Source of the DNA: Histoplasma ohiense
Taxonomy: Eukaryota > Ascomycota > Eurotiomycetes > Onygenales > Ajellomycetaceae
NCBI GenBank assembly: GCA_017607445.1
Contig: JAEVHH010000002.1
Coordinates: 1,727,501-1,791,500, forward strand
Length of the DNA stretch: 64,000 nt
Direction: 5' to 3'
In this document: positions 47,117-58,728 of the stretch, piece after piece
How the letters are laid out: each line of letters begins with the position of its first letter
Position numbering within the stretch: the first letter of the stretch is position 1
Notes under the pieces: model-generated
What the model saw: the letters and a program-made list of their open reading frames with translations, nothing else
Databases searched by the model: none
What the model was told of the DNA's origin: nothing
Made by a program: the position numbers and the translations under genes

Positions 47117-48886
47117 CGCGGCTTCTTGTATGAACGCCATATAGTCTAGTTCCCCATTTTTGTTCTTTTCATGCTTTATCACGGTTGATTCATGATTATT
47201 TTCCCCCGGCCCCACTTGATGTGGTTCTTTTCGTTTTCTACTCTGTCGTATAAACTGCTATGTATATCATTTTATACCGGAACCTATCCTAACTTTCCCT
47301 CTTTCCCAGTCCAAATATAACGTCTGATTGGATCCTGCTTACGGTGGATTTAAATAGATAGATATGATTTCTATCTGCAAAGAACAGCTGGGGTTTTCCA
47401 TACATCTTCTCTGTCGATGGATTCTCATTTTCCGTTCAGATAGATCCCCTCCATCCCAAACATTCAAACTACTTAAGATCCTCATATATGCATAGATGAG
47501 GCGACTGGTTTATTTTGATTACATTACATTCTTTCCCATTCACCTTCTCGGATTTTTGGAAAATGTATCATTTCAGAACTTGCCGCTCTCCTCTATCCCT
47601 AAGCAAATTGAAATTGGAATTGTAGGTGCCATTTATGTCTACTAGTATGACTTCTTTATTTGAGGTGATATCTATTCACAAAAGAGATCTAATACTCCGC
47701 CATGGTTATTATCCTTGTCTCTAACTATATGTAATGAGCATTCTAAGATAATATGATATGTATTGACTGGTTTTTATGTTTTGTGTTCTGAGTTGTTTAA
47801 TTTATGTAAATATTTGTCCATTGGTGTTTGTCGCTTTTTTTTCAAGCTGGAAAGAGACATGTTCAACACATTGTTTGGAACTCACATCACACAATCGAAT
47901 GGAGATGAGGGATAACAACCTACCCATTTTATCTTGATAGTTTGTGCTCCTACTGCCTTAGTTCCCTCGCATTGCTGATACTTCTGATTGTATGCATGAT
48001 AGCAAACCTCTCATCCACAATTGCAGCTGAAAGCGCGTGGCTTAGAATTGGTCATACCTGTCCCCTCGAGAGGTTGCAATGTGAGTCTTTGAAACCAGAC
48101 AAAGACAAAGGCACTCATGCATTGGAGCTCTCTTATAATCAGCTTCATCGCATGGCTATTTGCTTTGCTGGTGGATCCGTAAAGACAGATAGCCATCATA
48201 AACATCTTACGACAACTTGACCTGATTCCTGTCTAACCACGTAAGAAAACAACACCTCGGTGCAAGATCCCCTGGAGACAGAACTTATCAATATCTAGCC
48301 GTAGAAGATACTTGGGAACACAATTTCCACAGTGGCGGGCAGAATGACTCTTGATGCTGTGTACTGTCCTTATTCTATAAATATGTTAAAAGAAGAAAGA
48401 AAGATAGCAGAGGAGCATAACAGCCTAGCTCCCTTGATATTGTATCTGGCTCATCCATTACTTTCCGTTTGCGACTGGCGGATGAGGTTAGCATATAATA
48501 AGGGGAAGTGGTTTGTAAGTATGACTTGAATGTTTTCATCATTTAAACAGCCTTTGAATTTCTGTGTGTTAAAAGATACCATAAAGGCATCACCCCTCAA
48601 TCTAGACAAACGCCCTTTCAGTATTGAACGGTGAAGTTGCATTGGAATAAAAATAGAAAACATTTCTAATTCGAAGCATAAAATCTATACATCTCGCGTG
48701 GGTCCTAGGTTTTGATACACATAGTCCCCAATCGAGTCACTCAACCGATCCCAGATACACACTCCCATTTTGTGCCAGCTTTGATTATATTTGACATGTT
48801 ACAGATATAGAACAAATATTTCAGGGGTGACAAAGGGAAAACGGAGAAAAGAGTAGACGAAATGAGAAGGGGGTGGGTTCTGTGGT
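47117..48886. other. Long AT-rich convergent intergenic region
   Basis: Nearly 1.8 kb between the ends of the amidophosphoribosyltransferase and ATP synthase subunit d genes. It is AT-rich with scattered short frames (for example near 47942-48220 and 48332-48529) that lack family signatures, good starts or splice partners. I see no RNA gene. Confidence 0.5.
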
Positions 48887-49779
48887 TTACAGAAAGGAGA
48901 GGTCGCCGAATCGTTCCTAGAATTGTGATAGATCACCACACGTTAGTAGGTCGTTCCGTGTGCAGAGCACCGTCCACGTCATAACCCGCAGGAGGAAACC
49001 GAGCCTTGGCTCTTTTTTTTTTCATGTCGGAATGAGATTGGAAAACGAACCTTGTAGCCGGGCGGCATCCATTTGCCCTTGGAGACCAATTGGGAAGTTT
49101 TCTCGAGGATATCCGGTCGAGCCTCACTAACCTCGTCCTACGAGAGCGAAAAGAAGAAAGAAATCATCAGTAAAAAAAAAAAAAAAACAAATACATCAAC
49201 ACAAACATCCAAAGGGCCCAAAACATACAACCGTAAGATCCTCAAACGGCCTTGCCGTCTCAATATTCGCCAGCGTCTTCTCAAGACTCTGTAACTCAAG
49301 CTCAACTTTGCCCTTCGTCTCCTCCGCGCCCTTGATAGCTTGTGCCTCGAAGGCCTCGATCGCCTTGAGCTGTCTATTCACATCGAAAGTGGCGGGCTTG
49401 AACGACTTGAAGTGCTGCTCGATCTCGTCGACGACGGCCTGGTTCTTCAGCACGCTGCGGTAGTGTTCGAAGTCGATAGACTGCGGTTGCTCGGAAAGCA
49501 CTTGCACCTTGCGGCGGGCGTCATCGTTGCGCTTCTTGAAGGCAGCGAGGGAGGCGGCGGTCTGGCCCCGGAGGCCGAGGGAAGTGGACACTTTCGTCCA
49601 GTCAAGCTTGAGAGCTGCGCTCCGCTGTTGGTTGCGTGGTTTGTCCACGATTGGACAAACAGCGTCAGTTCCATCGGTTGAGGTCCCGGTAGAGTGGGGA
49701 TGGGGAGAGACGGAATTGTCTATGTGGATTTGAGGAATGGGGCATATTTGGAGACGGGTAAACTTACTGTTACAGCCAT
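48887..49779 (-). CDS. ATP7: Mitochondrial ATP synthase subunit d
   Basis: Peripheral-stalk subunit of F1Fo ATP synthase. Four phase-0 exons (complement): 49768..49779, 49229..49624, 49051..49137 and 48887..48916, giving 174 aa, the same length as yeast Atp7. Exon 1 codes only MAVT, then [12 protein letters not shown] starts exon 2. [28 protein letters not shown] and ARPFEDLTV are family hallmarks. The C-terminal [18 protein letters not shown] is completed by a 10-codon last exon. Donors are GTAAGT, GTATGT and GTTCGT; acceptors are AG. First of three minus-strand housekeeping genes in a row. Confidence 0.93.
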
Positions 49780-50253
49780 TGTGGTTGTTGGGGTGGAATT
49801 CGGACGGTGGGATGCGTGGTGTTCGCTGTTCAAGAGCCGGAATTTGAGGGGGATGAGGTTGTCGTTGACGAGAACTGGCGAAATGCAAGGTCACGTGAAC
49901 TACGAATTCGCTGGCTTGGCATCGAAACAATAAAAAGTAATTGTATTGGAATATATTGCTCATGATAGAATGAGAACAATATATGGGAGAGGTAAGCTAT
50001 GCTCTAGGAATTCCATTGTTTCATGATATAAGGATTTCCTTTCGAGTCTCATCCTGCACTTATTTACCAGGACAACAGGGGAATAAAAGGGGGGGGAAAA
50101 AGTTATCACGCTTTGAACAGGGCCGGGCTTTGTGTTTGGTATTGTAATTTTTTCTTTTTCTTTTTTCTTTGGCTAAAAATTCAAAAATTAGAGGGAGAAA
50201 GAGGAGAAACGAGACAACAATAAATCATCCATCTACATGCTCAGATCATCAGA
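49780..50253. other. Intergenic region
   Basis: Contains the promoter of ATP7 and the 3' UTR of the NAC alpha gene. Pyrimidine-rich at about 50140-50170. No other feature. Confidence 0.5.
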
Positions 50254-51122
50254 TCATACACTTAGAGCCATGATGGAGTTGACAATATCATTATCGTTCT
50301 CCTTGAGCGCCTTGATAGCCTTGTTCCGTGACACAGAAGCCTGAGCCATAACTAATTCAATGTCTTTAGCCTCGAGTCCGCTAGCATCAACCTCCTCATC
50401 ATCCTCTTCTTCCTCCTTCTTGTCGGCGCTCTCGACGGCCTTCCCCTTGCCGTGGTCGTGACTGGCGTGGTCGTGGCCGGCATGTTCGTTGCTACCAGCG
50501 GCCTCGGCAGCAGCAAGCTGTTGAGCAGCGGAGGCTTGGGCCTGGGAGTTCAAGTCCTCAATCTTGGCCTCACCGAAGATGCTGTTCAATCGGGTTAGTC
50601 GGATTTGTTTTATATTTACACAGGGGACAACTGATACAACTGATGTGGAAAGTGTGGGTTAAAGGAAGGGGAAAAAAAGCCCCCATTAAACTTACATCCA
50701 AGTGTTGCTGGACGGGGACCGGTATACGTCTGGTTGGTTGATAACGAAGAGAATCTAGCATTGCAGTAATAATTAGTATGTAATTAATGTATAAGAGATT
50801 TGCATGCACATTTCAATTGACGCGGCATCCTCTGCAACCGTAGCGGGCTCTGACGCAAAATTGCCGAGGATACCAAGCCACTTACACCCTTCGGTCTGCG
50901 GAGAGTAACACGAGTGATGCCAGGAACGTGCTTCAAGCCCAGCTTGCCGATGGCTTTCCGAGCTTTCTTTTCATTGCGGGAGTGGACAGTGACAGCGGCA
51001 CCACCGGGAATGGTAGGCTCCTCGGCACCCTCAACTTCGGATTCTGAACTGTCAGCGGCATCCTCGACTGTGGTCTTGGGGACATCATCGTCGGGAAGCT
51101 CTTCTATCCGGGAGGAAGACAT
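50254..51122 (-). CDS. EGD2: Nascent polypeptide-associated complex subunit alpha
   Basis: Ribosome-associated chaperone subunit that binds emerging chains together with NAC beta. Exons 50886..51122, 50696..50754 and 50254..50581 (complement) give 207 aa. The start ATG opens [13 protein letters not shown]; an upstream in-frame CTG-like leader is ignored. The NAC domain runs through [27 protein letters not shown], then [19 protein letters not shown] on the small middle exon, and [13 protein letters not shown] His/Lys/Glu-rich linker follows and a C-terminal UBA domain ([20 protein letters not shown]) ends the protein. Yeast name EGD2. Confidence 0.95.
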
Positions 51123-52172
51123 GTTTGGTTTTGAGGGGGGAGGGCGGGAGCCTGCTATCAATCAATGATGGGTGTTCTTGTTAGAAAGTTTTGTGCAATA
51201 ATTTGTTTTTACATGTGCGAGCGAGAGTGAGAGAGAGAGACCATTCCCACCCAACAGTCCATAATTTTGTATTCAAGGGGCGGGGAATGATTTCGCCTCG
51301 GGCTAGGGGATATACCGGCACATACCTTGGTGATAGACGGGAGACGGGGTTGAGCGTGGGGAATTTTTCCTTGCAGCGTTTGCCAGAGTTCTTGTCCAGT
51401 TTGATGGTGGAAACTGTGTGAGGCTCCTAACCACCTGACCTGGGCGCCTTGCCAAATCTGTTAGCGAGTGACACTCCACTGTAACAACTTGAAGTTGACT
51501 GCCGCAATCACATTTACACATAACAGGTCTACAGGGCAGGATTCTGACGCTGAAGTGGATGATTTTTATACAAATAAAAAATTGCTTTCCTTAATCATTA
51601 TCTTCGGCGCACCCCGATCCACACACTAACGGTGCCAGGACAGTTGCCAGTTCTAATTGAACGCCCAACTCAGTACAGAGTGCTAAATACGTTAGTAACA
51701 ATGCCTATTGACTGTGCTTCGGTCCAGAAGGTGTAAAGATTTGTGGATTGAGGGCAGGAAACCCCCCCCCCCCCCAACCGTGACAAAATGGAACCCGATA
51801 TTGCCTGCAGGAACACGATTGAAAATGAGAACTAGTCGGACTGATGGGTTCATTCAGTTTTATAACGGTCTCTTTTTCCAAAGCATCATGGCAGGAGGTC
51901 GAAGGGGGAAATGAAGAAAGGAGGGATTGAAAAATAAACCTCGATTGCACCAGATTATAGAATGTTGTAACATGAGAGAACATGAAAAAAAAAAAGAGAC
52001 AAATATATTGAATGGTTTCGCCGTTTCAAATTCTTAAATGAAATTGTTTACACAGCAGTTTTTTCGGGAACAAAATGGAATTCCAGCGATCCCTTCGACC
52101 CATCGCCAAAAATCCATCCATTGCCCCCTTTCCCCCAAACCCCGGAAACCGACCAACTCTCGTTAACTCCGT
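51123..52172. other. Intergenic region between NAC alpha and L14 genes
   Basis: No gene. There is a GA-rich stretch at about 51217-51240 and a C14 run at 51762-51775. It holds the NAC alpha promoter and the L14 3' UTR. Confidence 0.5.
51762..51775. repeat. C14 homopolymer
   Basis: Run of 14 C (G on the other strand) in non-coding sequence. It is prone to sequencing length error. Confidence 0.9.
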
Positions 52173-52943
52173 TTACGAAGCAGAAGCGCGGATCTTAGCA
52201 TGCGCCTTTTGCACTTCATAGCGGGCCTGGACATAATCAACGCAAGAGCAATTGATTAGCAAAAATATTTTACAGCCCAATAGAATGTGTTTGAGTGGCG
52301 GGATGCTGTAAATGTTGCAAATGACACGACAGAGCGTATAGCCTCATCAAAAAGTATGTAGGATAATTTCCCCCAAAACTCAAGTTGAAACTCACCTGTT
52401 TCTTTAGTCTCATAACCTTGAACCGTTCGAAGTCGGTAAGGTTTCGTCTCCGATCAGCCTGGTCCCTCTTCTTGGCGGACGTGCTGTTGGCCCATTTGGA
52501 ATCGATCTCCGCCTTCTCCCAGAGCTTCTTGACTGGTCCGGTACCAGCCGCGCGAGGGAGTTTCGGGATGGTGAAAGGTGTGAGGGTGGCGTGTGAGAGA
52601 GCGAGGACATGGCGAGGAACGACTTTGTTCTCTTGACCGGCGGGACCGTCAACCAGGACCTGTAAAAACGACACAATACCCATCAGAACTCCGCAACCGC
52701 GATGTAGTATAGAAAAAATATAGAACTATTTTCTTTTTCATCATCTTCCTCCTCCCCTGCAGATCCCAGCCAACCTCTAAATAGAAATTCGGCAAAGGCA
52801 AAATCATGGGAACGTACGCGTTTGTGGTCGATAATCTCAACGATAACAGCCAGTTTTCCCGTGTAGGGACCGTTTCGAATCAGCACAACACGGCCGACCT
52901 CAACGAGCTTCCATGACGAGGTTGTGATGTCGATTTGAGCCAT
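52173..52943 (-). CDS. RPL14: 60S ribosomal protein L14 (eL14)
   Basis: Large-subunit ribosomal protein, 147 aa. Three phase-0 exons (complement): 52818..52943, 52396..52659 and 52173..52226; donors GTACGT and GTGAGT, acceptors ACAG and CCAG. The KOW-type start [24 protein letters not shown] is followed by IDHKR-VLVDGP across the first junction. [12 protein letters not shown] and [11 protein letters not shown] complete the C-terminal basic helix. All expected eL14 segments are present. Confidence 0.96.
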
Positions 52944-55410
52944 GGCGTTGAAGGGGCCTATATGGATGCGAAAAAGACAATGAGCAGGCGCTGGGTCAGC
53001 TGAGGGCCTCGAAAAGAATCAGAATCCAAGAGCAACAGCAGCGGCGGGGACTCACAATCGACCGGGTATGGGGATAGGCGTGAGGGTTGGGTGGGTGAAT
53101 TGTCGAAATCGTCGATGTCGTCGATGTTGCTGGGCCTTGGTTATCGCGAATTTCGGTGCTGATATTGTTAGCGTAGCCCACAAAACCTCTCGCTTAATTG
53201 CCCCGACTAGGGCTGCTGAATGCGGGTTAGCGCCATCCTAGCCGAAGTCGCGAGTTTTCTTGTTTTTGGAGGAAAATTTTTCGTTTTCTTTCTTGTTGTT
53301 TTGGAAGATGGATTGACATCCGCAGCAAGGATTTCCTTGTTCTCACTTCTTACTTGTCAATTATAATAATTGACTACGGTTGTTCTGCTATCATTGTGGT
53401 TGTGATGTGCAGGATACAATGTCCGTTGCAACGGCCAGGAGGAAACAATCCACGGCAGAGATGGATAACTAACTGAGGATGTCTCCTAATTAACGTGTCT
53501 GTTAATGGTGCGGACGAGTCAATCGCTGGAACGAGCTGGTAAGCAAGGATTTCTTTGTCTCTCTGTTACCTCCATCCTTACACTTCCATAGCTTCAAAAT
53601 GATGCGGTAATTTGCGGTTGATCCGTTTTCTGTGAAGCTCTCGCCGGAGTTTCTGCAAGCAGATTTCGGCTGTGATATTCATTTTCTTACATATTCTGAA
53701 CTTTCTAATGCTATTACTATCGCTGCTGTTTCGATCTTCAATTCATTCCTTGAAGAGACTGTCCACTAATGTCTTGGAATCCCAGTTGGCAGATGGACGT
53801 ACTCGGGAGGACGAGCCAGCGGCCATTTCTCGGTGTCCATCTTCTTATTATTACTATAGTCCGTCCTACGGAGTCACCATCAACCCAGGTGCGTATTCAA
53901 TATTAGCGTTTTTGCTTCCCCCTTGAGTCCGGTGATGACACCCTTAAGCACTAGATAGTATTTGATGCCTCCGGGAAATGAAAGTCTCCTTTACACCAAG
54001 ATCGCTGAAGGACTCCTCTTCCGCTTCCACCTTTGATTTGGCGTGTTAAAAATAGCCATGAAATGTTGCTAATCTGCCATAAAGTAGATGAACTAGGTCG
54101 TTTCTCCTGCACATCTGGCCAGCTCGAGCGAGTAGTATCCGTCGTATCAGGCATGATATCGGTTGCTTGTTCAAGCCCAATATCCCCAGCTCTGTATCAC
54201 AATAGTCGCATGGTTTGTCACTTGCGAAGCGTACAACTCACAAAGGACATGGTAGGTATCCCCATTTACATAATTACCTAGGCATATTTAGTAGATCTAG
54301 AAAAGCATACAACATATCTACAGCCCCACCTCATTGTTTCTCGTTGCACAATTTAAGCCCAATGATACAAGAAATCGCCGTAGAATGCAGCCTTGACTCC
54401 GCGATCAGTTGCCCTATAGAATTAATTAATCTTCAAAGTGGTCAATATCGCCATGATTAGAATACACTCCTTCTCCATGTCTCAACCCAGACATGGCACT
54501 ATGAGGTCTGATGCCAAGTCAGGCTCATCCAAGGGCCTTTTTCTCCTCACAATCCCAGGTTCGCAACCCATGCCAGCAGCCTCCAGTCGACAGAAAAACG
54601 AGGACCGGACGAAAAACACATGGGGAGGATGCCTTATCTTCCCCAGGCACGGCTACTACATATATGCATAGCTCCGTTTATGCAGCCCGAACAAAGTACT
54701 CTGTTTCCTTAATTCCCATGCACAGGACGCATTCCCACAGCATCCATGCAGCTGCAAGTCCCATGGGCCTTGGGCGATAGAGATGATTTCCTATTTCCAA
54801 TTAATATTTCTCATATACGTTTCTCTGGGTTGGCTCTTGTCTGCTTCGAAAGGGCCGTTCGGCGGCGATGATTCTCACGCGTACAGATGTGTCCCCGGAG
54901 ACATGCATTGCCCTGGGAGCAGAATTCTGTTCTACAGATAGACAACAAAAGAATGGAAAAGAAGACTGAAATATATCCATTTCTTTGCTTTCAAAGCCGG
55001 ATCAAAAAGGAGTTGAGTATAGATAACCTATACTCTCCCTCAGGCTGGTTTCCAGGACAGCTTTTATGTGTGATACAATACACCTGGGCCCTTGGAGGGA
55101 AGCACCCGTTGTGCCATGGATGTTTATTTCCATGTTTGCAAATGTACAAGTTCATATTCATCCCTCCTCTTTTGCTCTCTGCGCCCCTTTCTCGTATACA
55201 CACAATAACACGTTGGTGAGAGTTGTTAACAAGGATAATCATCAACACAAACGTTCATTTCTGCACCTTATCCACCTTTGTGTGTTTCTTCCTTATCCCT
55301 CTGCCTTCAGTGTCTCTCCTTGTTTTCCTCTCCTTTCTTCCAGCTCTCAATTTTCATTTCTACTTGGGCTTGCTTTTGTCAAATCAACTAAGTTCTATCA
55401 ATTCAACAAT
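52944..55410. other. Long divergent intergenic region
   Basis: About 2.5 kb between the starts of the L14 gene and the 7TM-RGS receptor gene. Frames at 53672-53926 and 54438-54671 have no signature and look like chance. CT-rich sequence precedes the receptor start (55255-55375), as expected for a fungal promoter. A long 5' UTR, perhaps with an intron, is possible for the receptor. Confidence 0.5.
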
Positions 55411-57461
55411 ATGAGGGATAACTCCCTACCAGGCTGGGATGATGGCCTCAAGCCCCTTGATGCACTGGGCATCTTCTACGTGATCTTTGACATCGTCTGG
55501 ACTCTCCTGGTAATGACAGGGCTCATCTGGTTGTGGAGCAACAGGGCCATTCCCTCTGTCCGCATGCGCAATGTGCCTCTGGCAATCTGTTCAGTGCTCT
55601 TTCTGCATGGCTACGGGGGGTTCTACATTCTTGTTTATCCACTTAAGGGGATTACCAGCTGCCGCCTCGAGTTCTGGCTCATGTGTGGCGTACTTCCAGT
55701 TGGGATTGCGCTATTTCAGGCTACCAACGTCCAGCTGCTGAGCGTGGCTACTCTCCAGCAGCGTTTCATCAGGGATGATGGCACCTTTGACGAGCCGACT
55801 CCGCAAGAAATTCGCTGTCCGTTCAACAAGCTCAAGTGCTGGTGGACGCATCTCTCGTGGGCTAGGCAGACTATGTTTGCTATTGCGATTGGGATGTTTA
55901 TCGAGGTATTCATCTATACATATTATCCTTAAGGGAAACTGACCCTAGCTGTGGAGCAAGGGAGCGTGGGAGGTTTAGTACTAACTCTCCACAGATATCT
56001 TTGTCTTTACTTGCATTCTTCGGGTCCAGAAAGTTCCATTCATATGGGTTGTGGTCAGAATTTGAAAACCGTCTACAGTGCAGGCAAGGCGTCGAGTGGT
56101 AAGTACTGCATCTATGAATAATTCTTTATCCGACTTTCACTGTATTCCTTGAATAGAGACACCTGACATATTTGTCGAATCAGGCTTCCAACCATTATAT
56201 GGCAGTTCTTTTGGTCATGGATATTTGCGCCCTACGTCCTTTACAATATCCGGGATATCAGGGATGTCCACTGCTGGCGTTTGCAAACGACCCTTTGTAT
56301 CGTTTCTGGGTAAGTATTTTCTTTCCTTCCATACTGGTAAACAATATTGATCACTCTTGGCTCCTAGATTAATTGCTCTCCCAATGTGGCTTGGATCCCT
56401 TTATTCACCAAACCTCGAATACCGCCAAATGAACTTCTACTGGGCTCCCCCGTTGTGGTGTGTTTTGGCAACTTCCATTCTTGCCCCTTGCTCTCCCCCC
56501 CTTTTCCAATTCTCAACTGGGCTCTCTAATTCACTCCTTAACACATTCTTTCAAATATGTTGATAGGTTCCTCCCTGGCATCATAATGATGGAGATCGCG
56601 ACCCTTTTCTTTCCATTCTATGAGGTCACGTTCGCACAAAAATCACGAGCTCGTGCTTTCCATGCTATGGGCAACATCGACGAGTTTCGAAAATCCAGCT
56701 TCCCCTCTAAGAACAATGGTCGCGATTATAGCATCGCAGCCCTTGAGCGAGTTCTAAAAGGCGATTCGGCGCTTTTTCTTCACTTCGCCGCTACGCACGA
56801 CTTCTCTGGCGAAAACATCATGTTCCTGAACCACGTTCGAGACTGGAAAGCAGCCTGGGCCCAATCTCCCGCCAATCTAAAGTTTCAAAAGCCAAACGCA
56901 GAGGAGGTAGAAAACTACCGTCGTCACCTGTATAACGTCGCCCTCGAAATATACGTCACGTACGTCCATCTTTTCGGTGCCGAGTTCCCCGTCAACATCG
57001 AGTCGGAAATCTACCATGACCTGAAAACAGTCTTCATGCCCGCAGCGATGTCACTCATGAGACTTCCCAAACGCAAATCCGCCCAATTCGGCGTTCCCGC
57101 TACCCCAACAGACATCGAATCAACCATAGCCGTCTTTCCCATCCAACCGGCCGCGGACTCCGATGTAAGCTTGCGAAAACGAACTCCCGCCCAGGAATAC
57201 GAAGACATCCTGTATCGCGGTTACCAGAACATTGTCAACATGGTACCCCGCCTCCCCCCGGACGAGGTCATCCCCGACACATTCAATGAGACAGTGTACG
57301 ACGAAGCTGCGGCGTCCGTCAAGGTACTGATCCTCCGCAACACCTGGCCCAAATATGTCGACTATCAAGCTTCGATCCGGGAGCGGGAGGCTAAGAAGCA
57401 TATATACGCGCGCTTCGTGGCTTTTTTCAGCCGCCAGCTGCCGTCGATGGTTAAAGGCTAA
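55411..57461 (+). CDS. 7TM receptor with RGS domain (GprK-like)
   Basis: Fusion of a seven-helix membrane part and a regulator-of-G-protein-signalling domain, the architecture of fungal GprK-type receptors and plant RGS1. Exons 55411..55905, 55995..56098, 56184..56309, 56368..56457 and 56567..57461 give 569 aa; introns are 54-109 bp with GTATTC, GTAAGT, GTAAGT and GTGTGT donors. Hydrophobic helices run from about residue 17 to 295 (LGIFYVIFDIVWTLL first, FLPGIIMMEIATLFF last). The RGS domain spans about 330-440: ALERVLKGDSALFLHFAATH, FLNHVRDWK, LYNVALEIYVTYV and FMPAAMSLM. A 130-residue cytosolic tail follows. It would speed GTP hydrolysis on G-alpha under control of an unknown ligand. An upstream in-frame extension exists but the ATG at 55411 fits best. 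Confidence 0.85.
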
Positions 57462-58586
57462 AGAAAATTAAAAGATATAGGTCTTCTTTTTTTTATTCCT
57501 TGGACTTCGATGGTCTTCTCATCTTGATTATCTGTCTGGAATAAGATGAGCTTGCTTCCTTTTTCCTTTATTTTCTTTGTTTTTTTTTTTTTCAGTCTTT
57601 TTTTTCTTCTCATGTAACACCTCGAATGGTTGATATGTTGACCGTTTAAGGGTAATGTTGTTCATGTTTCGGCGGGGTTTACGGCGTGTGGCAGCTGGGA
57701 GTATCAAAAATCCATGGATAGGCGTTTGCTGAAAATCGAGCAAGGTGAATGGATATGGGAGTATTGAAGAAATGTTCCGGATAGAGAGGGCAGGAGTTGG
57801 ATGGTAGTTTGCCGCCTTATTGAGCTGCATGTAAGGAGCGGCTCCCCCTTTTTTTTTTTTTTCGTTATCCTCCTCTAGCATGCCCTCCCCAAGCTATTTT
57901 CCCTGCCATGTTTCAACGAAGCCATGTCACGTTTAAAGCGCGGGGTTTTTCATTTTTCCAGCATAACTGGCGGGTGATGAAGGCATAGGCTTTTTGTACA
58001 GGATACCTTTCGCATTTCGTTGAGCACTTTCTGACCCCGTCTAAATTACCTGCTTCTGCTTTCCTTTGGCGCTCATAAAAGAAAAGCTTACTTCCCAGCA
58101 ACGAGGTCAAGTCAAGTATACGGGTAATCGAGTAGGTAGATTTCAATTAGTTGTCTAATTTTGGTTTCCACGGAAGCATACCTATAGCAGACTTTTTTGT
58201 TCATGGTCTGTGTTATTCCTACATTATTGTGCGAAAGCTGGCCAGGGTCGCCCGGCGAAGGGAGTGGAAGGGGGTTCGGGCGCGGTGGATGCGGTAGCGT
58301 GGAAGTATTTCGCACAATTTATAGAAAATACAGGTATCCAAGGATAGTTATAGATATGTCTGTAAACTTCTTTGAATGCTTGATATTGTTTCCTAGAGAT
58401 AATTTATATTGAAATCACTACATAGGTAGGGTAGTTTCGAAAAGTGTCAAAGGTAAGCGACGTTACTTCATAAATTCGTGACCGTGTTCCCTGGAATGAT
58501 TTCCAGAATATGCAAAATTGACCAACCGATTACCGCAAAGTCTTCCGAGAACGAGTGGCGATCGAATCATCCATCCATCCACCCAG

Positions 58587-58618
<32 letters not shown>

Positions 58619-58728
58619 GTATGTATATATACAAATCAGCACGTCCCCATGGACGCGACAATCCGGAAAAAAAAAACCACCAAAGAAACAAATAAAACGC
58701 AGTTTCACTAAGATCATCCATTATGATC
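57462..58728. other. Convergent intergenic region
   Basis: No gene. There are T-rich runs at about 57575-57605 and 57850-57862 and a TA-rich microsatellite at 58587-58632. It holds the 3' ends of the receptor and the Dal5-type permease transcripts. Confidence 0.5.
58587..58632. repeat. (TA)n microsatellite
   Basis: Interrupted TA repeat with TACA and TGTA variants, about 100 bp beyond the stop codon of the Dal5-type permease gene. Confidence 0.85.

Noticed and set aside
47942..48529. Short frames with a hydrophobic start that could be a secreted peptide
   Set aside because: The first lacks an ATG start, and neither has a cleavage context or splice partner; sequence is AT-rich intergenic.
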